Positions 9,965-21,312 are shown, counted from the stretch's first letter. The stretch: 64,000 bases of DNA from Rhizophagus clarus (GCA_015698045.1 BLAL01000197.1:310001-374000), one strand, 5' to 3'. Made by a program: numbers and translations. The notes: generated from the letters alone by a model not told the origin.

Positions 9965-12900
9965 GTAAAAATAAATAAGGATATCTGAATTCCTTTCCAC
10001 AATACTGACAAGTTCGATCAGCTAGTTTTTTTTTACAGGTTCTGGCTGTTTTCCCACAGTAAAAACATTACGCTGGGACTTGTGAACTAATAGGGAGATG
10101 GTAATAGTTTTTCCGTTAGATGTGGCCTTAAATTCTCCTTTTATTAAAGGCTCCCATCCAGCCCGATATTGCCATTGCGTTCCAAGAATTACTAAAGATT
10201 TAGCATTTCCATTCTAATCTTTTTCCGCAGGCACAACAAAAAATTCATCTGTTATAGTGGCTGTATTTTCTCCGGAACCAATTGTTATGGGAACATTGTC
10301 CATAGTGCCAATGGATATGGATTGACTTGCGACTCCATTAAGCGCATGAATTTTTTCCTATTAATTTAATACCTAAAAGCTCTTCGACAAGTTCAGCAAT
10401 GTTATCAGAAAATATGGAAGAATCAGAGCCCGTATCAATCATTGCGCAAGGTATTACCAAACCTCCTATTTTACAATAAATAGTCGCAACATCGTCAGCA
10501 TCCTTTATTTGTAAAAAATTTATCTCTAGAGGCTTGGGCCAGTATATATGAACTATGTCACTTTTTTTTTCTGCTGAACGACTCTGGCATATGCTTTAAT
10601 AGCATGGTTTAGAATATGGGAAGGTGCGGTCTCTTGATGATTCTCTGAATTATTAACTATTATACTATCCATGGTATCGATTGAAGACTTTGCATTCTCT
10701 TCTGATAGGACATCTAAAAGAGGCTTCTGCTCGGTATTTACTGCTTGCATTAGTGGAAACAAAATATCTTGAACTTTGCTTGTAACATTCTCCCATGCTA
10801 ATTCCCTTCTTTTAACCGTATCATTTGGCATAACAGTATTTAAGCAATGGTCTTTTAATTTGGGAAATATTGTATTAATAAATTTCGAAATTTCTATAAG
10901 AATCTCTCTAGGATAATAGGGGGACTAATGATGATATAAAAGATTTTAAGGTTATTTGATATATTTGATCTGTAGCTATGCGAAACGCCTTATAGCTATT
11001 GCCTAATGATTTGCTAGCACGAGATTTGGAAGTAGGGGATTTCTTGGTTACTCCTTCTTTTGGTTTGACGCTCTTTTTCATAGGTATTCCACTTCATACC
11101 ACTTTTTTTTTACAGCATAGCAGTTTCGGGATTCATCAGCATCAATATATTCGTCATCTTCTTCTACTTCCTCTTCTTCAGAATCCTCTATATATTCTTC
11201 TATGTATTCTTCTTCAGAGTCTTCAGGATCTTCTACCTCATCCTGGTATACATAATTAACCTTCTTAGTCCGCTTGCATTTGGGGCAATTAACCTTTGTA
11301 TGACCAGCCTTTCCACATGCTGAATAATGTCGGGTTTGCTTTGCAAATGCTTTTGGTATTACCTTTCTAACAACTTTCTTTGTGGCATAGGCACTTCTGG
11401 GTGTAAAGAGACTTTTTCTAACATGAGCTGTTTGACCTCCTAATCTCTTTTTAAGTTCTTCATAAATAAAATTTTCTAATGTTACATCATCTGTTCCTAT
11501 TCCTGTATATGCCAAATCTTTTGCTAGACGAATTTTAAAATCATTTTTTTGTGGTTGAGCTATATAATTAACTGGAGTTATTGTATGAGCTTGTATTCTT
11601 TTACCTGCACTTTCATGCCATATATGGGGTCTTTGCAATAGAAAGGTACGAAACTCAAAAAAAAATAAAAATTTAATTAATATTAAATTTACACTTATTT
11701 TAGTATAAAAAACATAATTAGCATATAAAATAAATTTAAAATTTTTTTTGAGTTTCGTACCTTTCTATTGCAAAGACCCCATATTACGCAAGTCTGTAAA
11801 AAATGCAATAACTGTAGCAGGATTAGCAATTCTAATTCTCATTTCTAAATCAGAAGGCAATTGATTAAATAGATAAGGTAAAGCATCAGCATCTGGCATT
11901 GCTTGTACTAGTGGTTTGATTCGTTTTTCATAACTATCTGGAGTATCTGTCTTTAAAAACTTTTCATTAACAAGAGCAAATATAGCACTTTGGTTAGTCC
12001 CTACCATAACTTCTCTATATTTTTCACGCAACCAATTTAGAAAAAGAGGTTCAGTATTAATAGCTGGATTACCTGCTGCATAAGGATCATTGGCAGGAAT
12101 AGGTGCAAACCTACCTGTCATCTTATTTATCATAACTTGACATCTTGCAGTGGCATTAAAGGCAGCAATGGCTAAGGGACATGCCATCTCATTTATATTT
12201 CTAAGCTTTTGATAATATACGACTGGTGGTTCCTGCCCATCATAATTGGGTAATTGTGCAAGTAATGGTGCTAATGTATGCATGACATCTTGTATTGTAG
12301 CCATGTTTCCTGGAGGATTGTTTTGTAAATTCAAAATAATTTGTCATGAATTTAATTTCCTACCCTTCCATTTTTGGTATCTATTAAATACCCATGCTCG
12401 ATTGAATTCTGCTAAGTCTGCCTCAGCTTTGTGTCTCTGATTTATTAGCTGAAGGATGGCCTTTTCTCCTTCTAATACATTTATTCGGTTTTGCTTTCTT
12501 AAGGCTATTCTTTGACCATTAGTTTGCCTATCTTGAACTATTTGCCACCAACGTCAACGCTCATTTACCTCATTATTATATGCCAAAGTCAGTAGTTGAG
12601 CTCTTCGAAGACATTGATTTCTAGTAGTTGTTAAATTATTCCTAAGGCCATTGATTCAATCATTAGCTATACGGTATAAACCTTGCATATTAATAGCATC
12701 TTGAACATGTCTTTGCATAAGTCCACGAGCAGTTGTTAATAAGATTCATATTCCATTTAGTGTATTTTTAGGGTTAAATGATGTATCCCCATCAATATAT
12801 GCTTCCACCTGATCTAGTGCTGTAGCGATATTTATTAAAATATCAGGTATGGCCATATTTTATTTCTCTAGTCGTTCTTCTTCTTCAGAATATTTATTAC

Positions 12901-13175
12901 TAGATTTAGATAATTCTTGTATACGAGATTTAAGTTTATCTATTGTGTCTTCTAGCTGGATAATTTGATTATCTTGAATAACTAATGCCTGTTCTTTTAG
13001 CTCCAAGTAATCCTGACATTTTTTAAGTTCACCTAGAATAACCTTACATTTATCCTTTAGCTGATTAACTTCTTCATCATAAGATTGTATATTCTTTTCA
13101 AGATGAGAAATATATCACTCACAGGCTTTAATTTCCTCTTCAAGTTTGCAGATTTTCTTTTATACTAACTTTATC
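9965..13175 (-). pseudogene. Gag-like / zinc-knuckle / retropepsin-like block, broken
   Basis: Reading 13175 to 9965 on the minus strand, I see several parts in order. First is a coiled-coil segment (NQLKDKCKVILGELKKC...). Next comes a KWKGR segment, then a Gag-like helical region (11765-12334; PLFLNWLREKYREVMVGTNQ). A zinc knuckle with Cys/His spacing (CGKAGHTKVNCPKC) is followed by an acidic stretch, a retropepsin-like DTGSDSS motif near 10440, and a last C2H2-like finger (CQYCGKEF...H). Gag, knuckle and protease are retrovirus/LTR-type modules, yet no reverse transcriptase accompanies them. The block is broken, with a handful of lesions plus the MITE at 11622. Confidence 0.7.
11622..11784. 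mobile_element. Short palindromic MITE
   Basis: This ~163-bp insertion has ~40-bp near-perfect inverted ends: ATATGGGGTCTTTGCAATAG, then AAAGGTACGAAACTC on the left and the mirror on the right. An AT-rich core of ~80 bp lies between them. It interrupts the Gag-like block. I could not fix the duplication (TA or TAA-like), so its superfamily is left open. Confidence 0.75.
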
Positions 13176-13209
13176 CCTAGATCAAAGTTGCTGTTTAGTT
13201 GTTCAAGAT

Positions 13210-14229
13210 ATGTCTACTCAACTCCCATTGTTACCTATTATTTCTATAGATTCTGGTGAGGCTCGAAATTTTGATATTTCTATTGCTTTGAAAAAGATTT
13301 ATTATCAGCCTATTGGTTATTATCGAAATGCTAAAAAATTGCATGAAGCTTCTCTGAAAGCTGGGTATGATTTTAGTTTAGACAAAGTGGAGGACTGGTT
13401 TGAGAGACAAGCTATACACCAAATACATAAGCCTCGTCCTAAATATATCCCTCGTACAAGTTTTTGCTTTGTTACTATCCCCAATGAAGTCCACCAGGCG
13501 GATATTCTCTACATGCCTTATGACAAAGTAGGTCAGATTACTTATCTTTTTTGCCTTAATATGGTTGATGTGGCTTCGAGATATAAAGCCTCTATCCCTA
13601 TTGGTGCATATAGTGTTAAGGATAGGCAGGGTATCTTAACTTCTGCTACTATTGCTCGATTACTTGAGAAAATCTATGATGATCCTGAATGTCCTTTGAT
13701 CTGGCCAAAATTATTAATTACTGATAGAGGATCAGAGTTTAAAGGTGATTGTGAGAAATTAATAAAAGAGCATGGCGTGAAAATTCAGAAGGCTAAATTT
13801 AAGCATACTATGGGTATTGTTGAAAGGTATAATCGCACCTTAGTTGAAAAGCTATTTCCTTCCCAGGATGCTTCTGATCTCTTGACTTTAGATAGACGAT
13901 CCAGGGCTTGGGTAAAGAATTTGCCGATAGTTGTTGAGGATATTAATAATTCTATCACACGTCAGCTTGGTATTTCTCCTGTTGATGCAATAAAGGAAAA
14001 AGAGGTCTTTGCTAAGCCTTCTTACCTTCGGGATGGTCCTATAGGCTTTGATGAGAAAAAGCTTTCTAGCGATGTATTAGTAAGATATTTGTTGTATCCT
14101 ATTGATTTAGAGAATGGGAAACGTCATGCTGGTGACTTGAATTGGTCTCCATGTATTTATCATGTCTATGGTGCAAAAAAATCAGCCAGTCTTATACTGG
14201 TTGGAAGAAGTCCCCTTTGGGCTAATTAA
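13210..14229 (+). CDS. RVE-type (retroviral-like) DDE integrase of outer Polinton
   Basis: This 339-residue frame contains an integrase core. VHQADILYMPYDKVGQITYL holds the first acidic residue, LITDRGSEFKG the second, and the HTMGIVERYNRTLVEKL segment the Glu-bearing helix. An N-terminal helical region precedes the core. Polintons use such an enzyme to join their ends to target DNA. It lies divergently from the Gag-like block (promoters would face each other near 13180) and about 440 bp before the inner element. The frame looks whole, though the element around it is broken. RVE integrase plus pPolB is the pair that defines Polintons. Confidence 0.85.
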   Translation: MSTQLPLLPIISIDSGEARNFDISIALKKIYYQPIGYYRNAKKLHEASLKAGYDFSLDKVEDWFERQAIHQIHKPRPKYIPRTSFCFVTIPNEVHQADILYMPYDKVGQITYLFCLNMVDVASRYKASIPIGAYSVKDRQGILTSATIARLLEKIYDDPECPLIWPKLLITDRGSEFKGDCEKLIKEHGVKIQKAKFKHTMGIVERYNRTLVEKLFPSQDASDLLTLDRRSRAWVKNLPIVVEDINNSITRQLGISPVDAIKEKEVFAKPSYLRDGPIGFDEKKLSSDVLVRYLLYPIDLENGKRHAGDLNWSPCIYHVYGAKKSASLILVGRSPLWAN

Positions 14230-14339
14230 TAATGATGATTATATTTTCAAACATCCTGAAAGATCTTTTGTTCGAGAAGAATTGATTATTCTCTTTGATA
14301 CAGAATTGCCTCCCCAGTGGGTGCTCACAAATTAAATCT

Positions 14340-14670
14340 TTAAAGTGATAATAAGAAGTCTTCTGTCTCTTCATCAACTTGTTTATCGGTAATGAAATGA
14401 TCCTTAGCTAATTTATAGTATAATTTATATAGTTCCATAATGGTATTAAGAATCTTTGGATCCTTCCCGTAGAATTCTTTGTAGTCATCTTTGACTTTAT
14501 GATATTTGGTTTTATTAGGGAATATGGTCATGGCTAGTTTGAGAGCATATTCTTGGGGATTCTCTGCCTGGCATAATTTTTTAATTCGCTCTTTGTATGA
14601 TTGCATAAATTTACCATCTTTTGGCCTTCTATAGTAGATGCCTGCCTTGACTACATTTATTAATGCCTGT
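14340..14670 (-). pseudogene. Small helical protein of outer Polinton, split by inner element
   Basis: This minus-strand gene encodes a Lys/Glu-rich helical protein (ALKLAMTIFPNKTKYHKV ... ELYKLYYKLAKDH). It resembles the inner element's protein at 15972-16319 (TLAVKMFP ... ELYELYYQIAKEE) and the fragment at 37781-38000. Its upstream coding part lies on the other side of the inner element (about 21373-21440), as the relic at 37781-38000 shows. No enzymatic motif is visible and the function is unknown. Confidence 0.6.
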
Positions 14671-14728
14671 ACACAATAGCAAATTGGGGGTTTAAGGACC
14701 GTAAGGTCCGTCCCCCTTGCTATTGTGT
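14671..14728. promoter_or_regulatory. Terminal palindrome (hairpin), left end of inner element
   Basis: ACACAATAGCAA (14671-14682) pairs with TTGCTATTGTGT (14717-14728). Inside, GGGGG pairs with CCCCC and GGACC with GGTCC, around GTAA. The 58-nt palindrome occupies the very end of the element and is repeated at 21313-21370. Self-folding ends are known from parvoviruses and other end-primed replicons. Here the role is inferred only. Confidence 0.8.
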
Positions 14729-15652
14729 GTCATGACTCCCAGAATGGTAAAATCAATATCGTAAAATAAATCATACAAAAATTTCGTCCTAATTCCCCCA
14801 TAAATAAGTCATACTAAAAAATAAGTCATACGAAATAAGTCATACAAAAAAATAAGTCTTACGAAAATAAGTCATACGAAAATTTGTCCTAACTTTTCCT
14901 TAATCAAGAACGGGTTTAATGCAGGCTAGCGCATCAATAAGTATATTTATTAAATAAGTCATACGAAAAAATAAGTCATACGAAAATAAGTCATACAAAA
15001 TTTGTCCTAACTTTTCCTTAATCAAGAACGGGTTTAATGCAGGCTAGCGCATCAATAAGTATATTTATTAAATAAGTCATACGAAAAAATAAGTCATACG
15101 AAAATAAGTCATACAAAATTTGTCCTAACTTTTCCTTAATCAAGAACGGGTTTAATGCAGGCTAGCGCATCAATAAGTATATTTATTAAATAAGTCTAAC
15201 GAAAATAAATCATATGAAAATTTTGTCCCAATTCCCCATAAATAAGTCATACGAAAAATTTAAAAATCATGTGACTTCTTAAATCTAACGAACTTTTCTA
15301 TATATAAGAATGGCTTCTGCGCAAGCTAGCTCATTAAATAGCATATTTGTTAAATAAGTCTGACAAGATTTTTGTCCCAACTTTTCCTTAATCAAGAACA
15401 GGTTCAATGCAGGCTAGCTTATTAAATAGCATATTTTATATAAATGTCTAACGAAATGCCACCCTATAAAAATTCAGAAGAAATCCGCAAAATTGTCCCA
15501 ACTTTTCCTTAGTCAAGAATGGGTTCTGCGCCAGATAGCTTAATAAATAGCATATAAATTTAACAAAAAAATTAAAGTCTAACTTTTCCACTTCCTGCTA
15601 GGAATTTTATAAGACTAACAAAAAATTAAGATAAAGTATTAACCGAAATGAT

Positions 15653-15889
15653 CTATCCATTACTTTCTTGTATCTGTGATCGAAGTCTGTCATAATACTG
15701 AATAACATAATAGCCTCTAACATGTAACGGGCATCGGCCACAAGCAGAAGCTGTAGGCTTCCTGCAATCAGAACATGGTACCCGTTTTTTAGCTTTCCAA
15801 TGAAATTGGCAACCTTCTAGGCGAATGCAAGGGTTATTGCAAATCTTTCCAGTATTGCAGAGAAATGGGCAAGAATATTCACCGATCAT
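15653..15889 (-). CDS. TIR-encoded Cys/His-rich protein, inner element left copy
   Basis: This 78-residue protein starts MIGEYSCPF and reads toward the left terminus. The pattern is C-x4-TG-x-IC-x3-C-x5-GC-x2-HWK-x5-C-x2-C-x7-C-x2-C-x2-H-x2-GYYV-x6-RLR, with enough Cys/His for two zinc sites. The homologues at 21512-21745 and 37421-37675 keep this framework. The copy in the other TIR differs by only two residues. I know no family with this pattern. Position inside the TIR suggests a role tied to the ends (binding, replication priming or regulation), which is inference. The start is supported by the shared MIGEY beginning in two elements and MYDEY in the third. Confidence 0.7.
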   Translation of the reverse strand: MIGEYSCPFLCNTGKICNNPCIRLEGCQFHWKAKKRVPCSDCRKPTASACGRCPLHVRGYYVIQYYDRLRSQIQESNG

Positions 15890-15971
15890 CCTACTTTTTA
15901 TTACTAGATTTGAAAAGATTAATTAATAATTAGTTAATGCTTCAGTTTTACAATAGCTTTGCCAAAGACAA

Positions 15972-16319
15972 CTAGATTGCCATTGCTTTGAACATCTGCT
16001 CTATTTCATCTTCTGACCTTTTGCGATTCTCCTCCTTAGCTATTTGATAATAAAGCTCATATAATTCCTCTAGGCTGGCAAATAGATCATTATCTTCATA
16101 CCTTTTGCGATAATTTTCTAGCCTTTCAGTATATGCTTCTTCCTTAGGGAACATCTTTACTGCAAGTGTTTTAATATAGTTATTCAGATCCTTTTCAGCT
16201 CGCAGTTTCTTTAGATAGTCTCCATAATTTTTTGCAAGATTATCATATTTTCTGCCTTTTCGCAATGCAGTTTTTATGACTTTTATTTGCGCAAGTTCTA
16301 TATCCTTATGATCGACCAT
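15972..16319 (-). CDS. Small helical protein next to inner TIR
   Basis: This 115-residue, highly charged, probably all-helical protein lies just inside the left TIR, 82 bp upstream of the Cys/His-rich gene and on the same strand, so co-transcription is possible. The core TLAVKMFPKEEAY...ELYELYYQIAKEE matches the outer element's protein at 14340-14670. A third relative is at 37781-38000. No catalytic motif is visible. In its size and charge it could serve as a DNA-binding or terminal-protein-like partner of PolB, but no hallmark proves this. Confidence 0.65.
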   Translation of the reverse strand: MVDHKDIELAQIKVIKTALRKGRKYDNLAKNYGDYLKKLRAEKDLNNYIKTLAVKMFPKEEAYTERLENYRKRYEDNDLFASLEELYELYYQIAKEENRKRSEDEIEQMFKAMAI

Positions 16320-16690
16320 TTTTGTATTATTTCTACTATAACGATAGAAAAACTTTAATTAATAAAATTATATTCTTTGATAATTTTTATCCGGAAAAAA
16401 TATTTGTTATAAAGCATCTATTCCTTGACATGAAGTCTAACTTTCATAGCCCTTTCTTCTGCTTCTTCAGGAGATATTCCAGATGCTATCAGGCGATTAT
16501 ATAGTCCAATTCGCTAATGACCATATGGGAGGGTTCGAATTCCATCAAGTAAGATTCAGCGCTTGTTATCATATGGATTCAGCCCTATCTTATTTACTCT
16601 CTCCAGATATATTTGATGATCATAACTTTAGAGGCCATACATATCATGCCGAGTTAGTTTCTTATTCCTAAGACTTTCTAGAAATTTATC
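16320..16690. other. Spacer between helical gene and PolB
   Basis: About 370 bp. The minus strand of the part nearest PolB may include the last polymerase residues or untranslated sequence. I recognise nothing else. Confidence 0.4.
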
Positions 16691-16693
16691 ATG

Positions 16694-18760
16694 TCAAAGC
16701 TCTTTTTTAACCACGCATTTCTTAACACCCTTTGCCTTCTGGATACCATGCTTTTTCTCCCATTTCTTTTCACCCTGAGATTTTCTATATTGTTCCTTTT
16801 CTAACTCTTTTTCATAATCCGCATCTGTCTCAGGGGTTTTAGGATCATGTCCTGCTGGAAGAACTGAATACATTTTTGGCTTTAAACATACTGATTCGCC
16901 TATTGGGTTTCCCTTTGTCTCATCCTTCATCAGAAACAAGTCTCCCGAATAGTTAAGATCAAAAATGTCTGGTCTTTCTGCCCGATCTTTATAGATATCC
17001 TCAGTTTCTATCCACATGATGAGCGAGTCTGTATCAGTATACAGTAAACGGGCCTTATCTCCATAGCGAGGCTTTATGTAACCATACCAAAAGTTAAACA
17101 TCATGGCCTTGCTAATGTCGAGAATTGCCTGCCCCACATAGATTGGTTTATTTAGAGTTACTGTGCCTTTTAACATGTGTAGTGCTGTGATGCCCCCTTC
17201 GAATGCTTTAAAGCCTACATATAATGGTGAACTTGCTAGACGCCTAATTTTTTTATCCTCTTCTGTTCTAAGTAGCTCTACTCTCATATGTTTATGGACA
17301 TTCTCCATCTGTTTGCCAAAGACTGCATTATTTTTTAACTTATAATACATAACTCCAAACTCATTCCCAGTGGCCTTAGCTATTTTACGTTTACAAATAT
17401 TTTCCTCAATATATTCTTTCATCCATGGAGACTGCCTGAATTTTAATCCACCATGAATCTTTGTAACTTTCATTCCCAATTTTATGTATAACTGGAGTGC
17501 ACGATAATGGACCACGTAGTTCTTTTTGGGATAAAGGGTTTGGACGAGCTTTTCTCCTGTTGTATATTTTCCTCCCCCAATTTCTTTATCTTGCACTAAT
17601 TTTTCATTATATAAGCTAAGCCATTCTTCTGAAACTATCTGCTTTTCTGGTGCTAAAGGGTAATCCGCAAAGAAATCATGCAAGTGCACTGGGGCTTCTA
17701 GATCAACTTCCAATGTATATTCTATTTCAGCATCTGGTGCAATGCTTTGTATATCTGGAACCTCTTCTGGGCTTACTTTTCCCAATATTTCTGTAGGCAT
17801 GTATTGGGTCATTGCACCTGAATATAAAGCATTCATATCCTCATACATGATCCAGGAATTCGGCTTGCTAGAATCGTAATCTGGACATTTCAGATTATTA
17901 GCTTGGGCATATCGGTGACTTGCCATTGTCATTCCTCCACGGATACCATTTTCAACCATCAGATATTTGTCCATATCTGTCATGAGCTTGAGTTCGACTC
18001 CACTGCTTTTATATAATGAATCATTGAACATTCCTAGTGCTGAGACGTAGTGGGAAGGGTCTAAGCCATCATCTTGCAGACATATGATGGTATAGTTCAT
18101 GAATACATCAGCTAGTAAGAGTACGTCTGTCTCAAGGTAAAGATCATGATAGTCTCCAAAGCTTTGCACCTCAAATGTTTGCCATACTTTTTGAGCGTAT
18201 TCATAGTCCTCCTTACTAATATTTTGCTGACTGAGAAGCGAATAAAAATCCTTTCTAGGCGGGATGCTTGTTCTGTCAAATTTTTCCCATGCATTTGTCC
18301 AATCATATGGGAATACTCCTTTTCGGAAAAGAAGCTTGATCTTATCCATTGAGTAGCCCTTCTCTGTGAAATGCTTAACAGTTAGAGGGAACTTTTCTGG
18401 GTTTTCTCCTAGACTTGCTACTAACTTATCTAATCCCATTACCATATGCTAAAAACTGTCAAGAAATCGGAGTTGACATATATCCATGGCCTTATACTTT
18501 CCAATATTTTCTGGAATGCAATTTAGCTTATCAGCCGTGAACTTGCTTACAACTTTCATAAGCGGATGGGAATCATACCCACGAAAATTATGGCAGATGA
18601 ATGGCACTTTTGTCTCAAAAGATCCTATCCGTAACTTTTTATTACAGGCATCATGAGCTGGACCTCAGAACTTGCCACTTATATGATCGTGGTCTTTTAC
18701 TTTACGGTTAAGTGCACTTAGAGCTTCATGATATTCTTTCTGTATCTTTTTCTTTTCAGG
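16694..18760 (-). pseudogene. Protein-primed family-B DNA polymerase of inner element
   Basis: The longest open part is 583 residues (18445 to 16694). Motifs in order are HDHISGKF...GPAHDACNKKL (treble-clef-like), FICHNFRGYD (exonuclease-like), WIMYEDMNALYSGAMTQYMP (motif A region), NNAVFGKQMENVHKH (motif B region) and LLYTDTDSLI (motif C). The sequence is clearly diverged from the outer polymerase, so the two elements belong to different lineages. The locus is treated as a broken fossil with a small number of breaks. Confidence 0.9.
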
Positions 18761-19765
18761 ATGTTCCTTTTCCATGCATAATTCCCATTCTTTGATTTTC
18801 CTCCACTTGGTATAGAATTTGTTCGAAAGCATTGCTTAAGTAATCATCTATTTCAGCTCTATTATAGACTATAATTTGTGTATTTCTAAGCCAATCAGTT
18901 CGTGAATTCTTTTTTCCTGCTTTATCATTCCCAGGCTTATCATCTATAAGAAATTTGGTTAGAGAACATAGAGCAAACTTAAATTGTCCACGCTTATCAA
19001 ATTCTTTTTCAAGTATTTCCTTAAATTGCCTTCTTCGGCTTTCTAGCATTTTTCGTATATGACTTCCATTGTCTGGATGATATTGTGGGACTTTTGCACG
19101 ATGCATAGCTATGGCTCTTTTTTTAAGTGCTGTGCCTAATTCTTCTTGCTTCCTAAATTCTATATCTCTTTCTTGTTTTTCAGTAATTCCCCTCAAACGC
19201 TTGAATTCTTCATTATTTGCCTTTTCTTGCCTACAGTACTCTTCATATTCTTCTTTTGTAGGTGGCCTACTTGCTTCAGGATCCAATTGCTCAAGATCAT
19301 GATTTAGAAGATTGCATTCATGCAAGTTTTCTGGTCTATCTCTATCACCTAGTTCAAGTTCTTTCCATCTCTTTAGCAATCTCGCTCCCCATTTTCTGAA
19401 GTGTTCACCAGGCTTACGATTATTTGGATTAATAAATCTGACTGCTTTCTCTGGGATCTTAGGAGCTTGATTAGGAAGTTCTGTATCACTTGTTGTCAAC
19501 CTTTCTGGAAATATTTCTTTACGAATTTCAGCTACAACTCCCTTCGCATCTATATAACCCCCCTCTCTCTATCAAATCCCCGTCGTAAATATTGGATTGC
19601 TGAATATAGAAATGAACTCCATTTTGAAGTAGTTATACCTGTATATGGTAGATCACACTCTTTTTTCATCTCTAAGTAGAAACGCTTTCTATCAAACTCC
19701 TCTAGCCTACAACATGTTTCCTGTTGCAAGTTTTTATAAGTGCCTAATTTTCTTTTTATATCCTG
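18756..19765 (-). pseudogene. N-terminal helical region of inner PolB locus
   Basis: This is a charged, helix-rich region (ETEKQERD-type segments; RRRQFKEILEKEFDKRGQFK) followed by a segment like 3091-4188 of the outer element (KFALCSLTKFLIDDK ... AFEQILYQVEE compared with KSAIVALCRYSITK ... TIGEIYVQIEE). It lies between the finger region (19772-20095) and the polymerase on the same strand, so it was probably the leading part of the polymerase gene. It is part of the broken element. Confidence 0.5.
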
Positions 19766-19771
19766 ATAATT

Positions 19772-20095
19772 CTATTTGATATTAGGGTTTTTGAATGGAA
19801 TATCTTTACTAGAGTCTTGAATAGCCTCTTGAACAGGGTTTTGGTTAACTTCTCGGGTTGGTATTTGAAGAGGTTCTTGGATAGCCTCTTGAACAGGTTG
19901 TTGGTTAACTTCTTGGTTAACTTCTTGAACAGGCGCTTGAATTGGAGTATCAGTTTTAGGTTTGCATGGATTTTTTCGTCTAAGATGCTCACGAAGTTTA
20001 TTTGGATTTACACATACTTTGCCACAACGTTTATAAGTTGTATCTTTTTTATCACTTCTAGTTTTTCTACCCATAGTGCTAGCTCTTACTGGCAC
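19772..20095 (-). CDS. Zinc-finger-like N-terminal protein with VQEAIQ repeats
   Basis: This 107-residue frame begins with a basic stretch and a finger-like motif (CGKVCVNPNKLREHLRRKN, then PCKPK). It continues with a Gln/Glu-rich repeat in which EVNQ and PVQEAIQ alternate. The outer element's locus begins with the same finger and CKP ending at 3091. It lies about 100 bp inside the right TIR. It is probably the start of the PolB gene rather than a separate protein. Confidence 0.5.
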   Translation of the reverse strand: MPVRASTMGRKTRSDKKDTTYKRCGKVCVNPNKLREHLRRKNPCKPKTDTPIQAPVQEVNQEVNQQPVQEAIQEPLQIPTREVNQNPVQEAIQDSSKDIPFKNPNIK

Positions 20096-20269
20096 GCTAT
20101 TACTTACTTATAAAATTTTTTCTTTAATTAATTATTTCCTATACCAAAACTTTTCGATCATAAAAACTCTGATATTTACAAACTTTCTAAAGCAAGTTCT
20201 AGCTATTGTAAAACTGAAGCATTAACTAATTATTAATTAATCTTTTCAAATCTAGTAATAAAAAGTAGG

Positions 20270-20506
20270 ATGATCGGTGAATATTCTTGCCCATTTCTCT
20301 GCAATACTGGAAAGATTTGCAATAACCCTTGCATTCGCCTAGAAGGTTGCCAATTTCATTGGAAAGCTAAAAAACGGGTACTATGTTCTGATTGCAGGAA
20401 GCCTACAGCTTCTGCTTGTGGCCGATGCCTGTTACATGTTAGAGGCTATTATGTTATTCAGTATTATGACAGGCTTCGATCACAGATACAAGAAAGTAAT
20501 GGATAG
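20270..20506 (+). CDS. TIR-encoded Cys/His-rich protein, inner element right copy
   Basis: This 78-residue protein (MIGEYSCPF...) is the mirror duplicate of 15653-15889 and reads outward toward the right terminus. It differs at two positions, both Pro in the left copy and Leu here. Because the gene lies inside the TIR, every complete element has two copies that can stay alike by gene conversion. Confidence 0.7.
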   Translation: MIGEYSCPFLCNTGKICNNPCIRLEGCQFHWKAKKRVLCSDCRKPTASACGRCLLHVRGYYVIQYYDRLRSQIQESNG

Positions 20507-21312
20507 ATCATTTCGGCTAACACTTTATCTTAATTTTTTGTTAAACTTATAAAATTCCTGGCAGGAAGTGGAAAAGTTAGACTTTAATTTTTTTGTTAAA
20601 TTTATATGCTATTTATTAAGCTATCTGGCGCAGAACCCATTCTTGACTAAGGAAAAGTTGGGACAATTTTGCAGATTTCTTCTGAATTTTTATAGGGTGG
20701 CATTTCGTTAGACATTTATATAAAATATGCTATTTAATAAGCTAGCCTGCATTGAACCTGTTCTTAATTAAAGAAAAGTTGGGACAAAAATCTTGTTAGA
20801 CTTATTTAACAAATATGCTATTTAATGAGCTAGCTTGCGCAGAAGCCATTCTTATATATAGAAAAGTTCGTTAGATTTAAAAAGTCATATGATTTTTAAA
20901 TTTTTCATATGACTTATTTATGGGGAATTGGGACAAAATTTTCGTATGATTTATTTTCGTTAGACTTATTTAATAAATATACTTATTGATGCGCTAGCCT
21001 GCATTAAACCCGTTCTTGATTAAGGAAAAGTTAGGACAAATTTTGTATGACTTATTTTCGTATGACTTATTTTTTCGTATGACTTATTTAATAAATATAC
21101 TTATTGATGCGCTAGCCTGCATTAAACCTGTTCTTGATTAAGGAAAAGTTAGGACAAATTTTTGTATGACTTATTTTCGTAAGACTTATTTTTTCGTATG
21201 ACTTATTTCGTATGACTTATTTTTTAGTATGACTTATTTATGGGGGAATTGGGACGAAATTTTTGTATGATTTATTTTACGATATTGATTTTACCATTCT
21301 GGGAGTCATGAC

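Larger units (their letters stand above)
14671..15958 (+). repeat. Inner element left TIR with ~118-bp tandem units
   Basis: This arm is inverted relative to 20201-21370. From about 14770 it holds AATAAGTCATACG runs and three close copies of a ~118-bp unit (starting at about 14886, 15004 and 15122; each includes AATGCAGGCTAGCGCATCAA). Degenerate copies follow up to about 15560. The right arm has only two of these close copies, which accounts for the 118-bp length difference. Confidence 0.85.

Noticed and set aside
14770-15560. CRISPR-like array in the inner TIR
   Set aside because: The units are contiguous near-identical tandem repeats without unique spacers, in a eukaryotic element.
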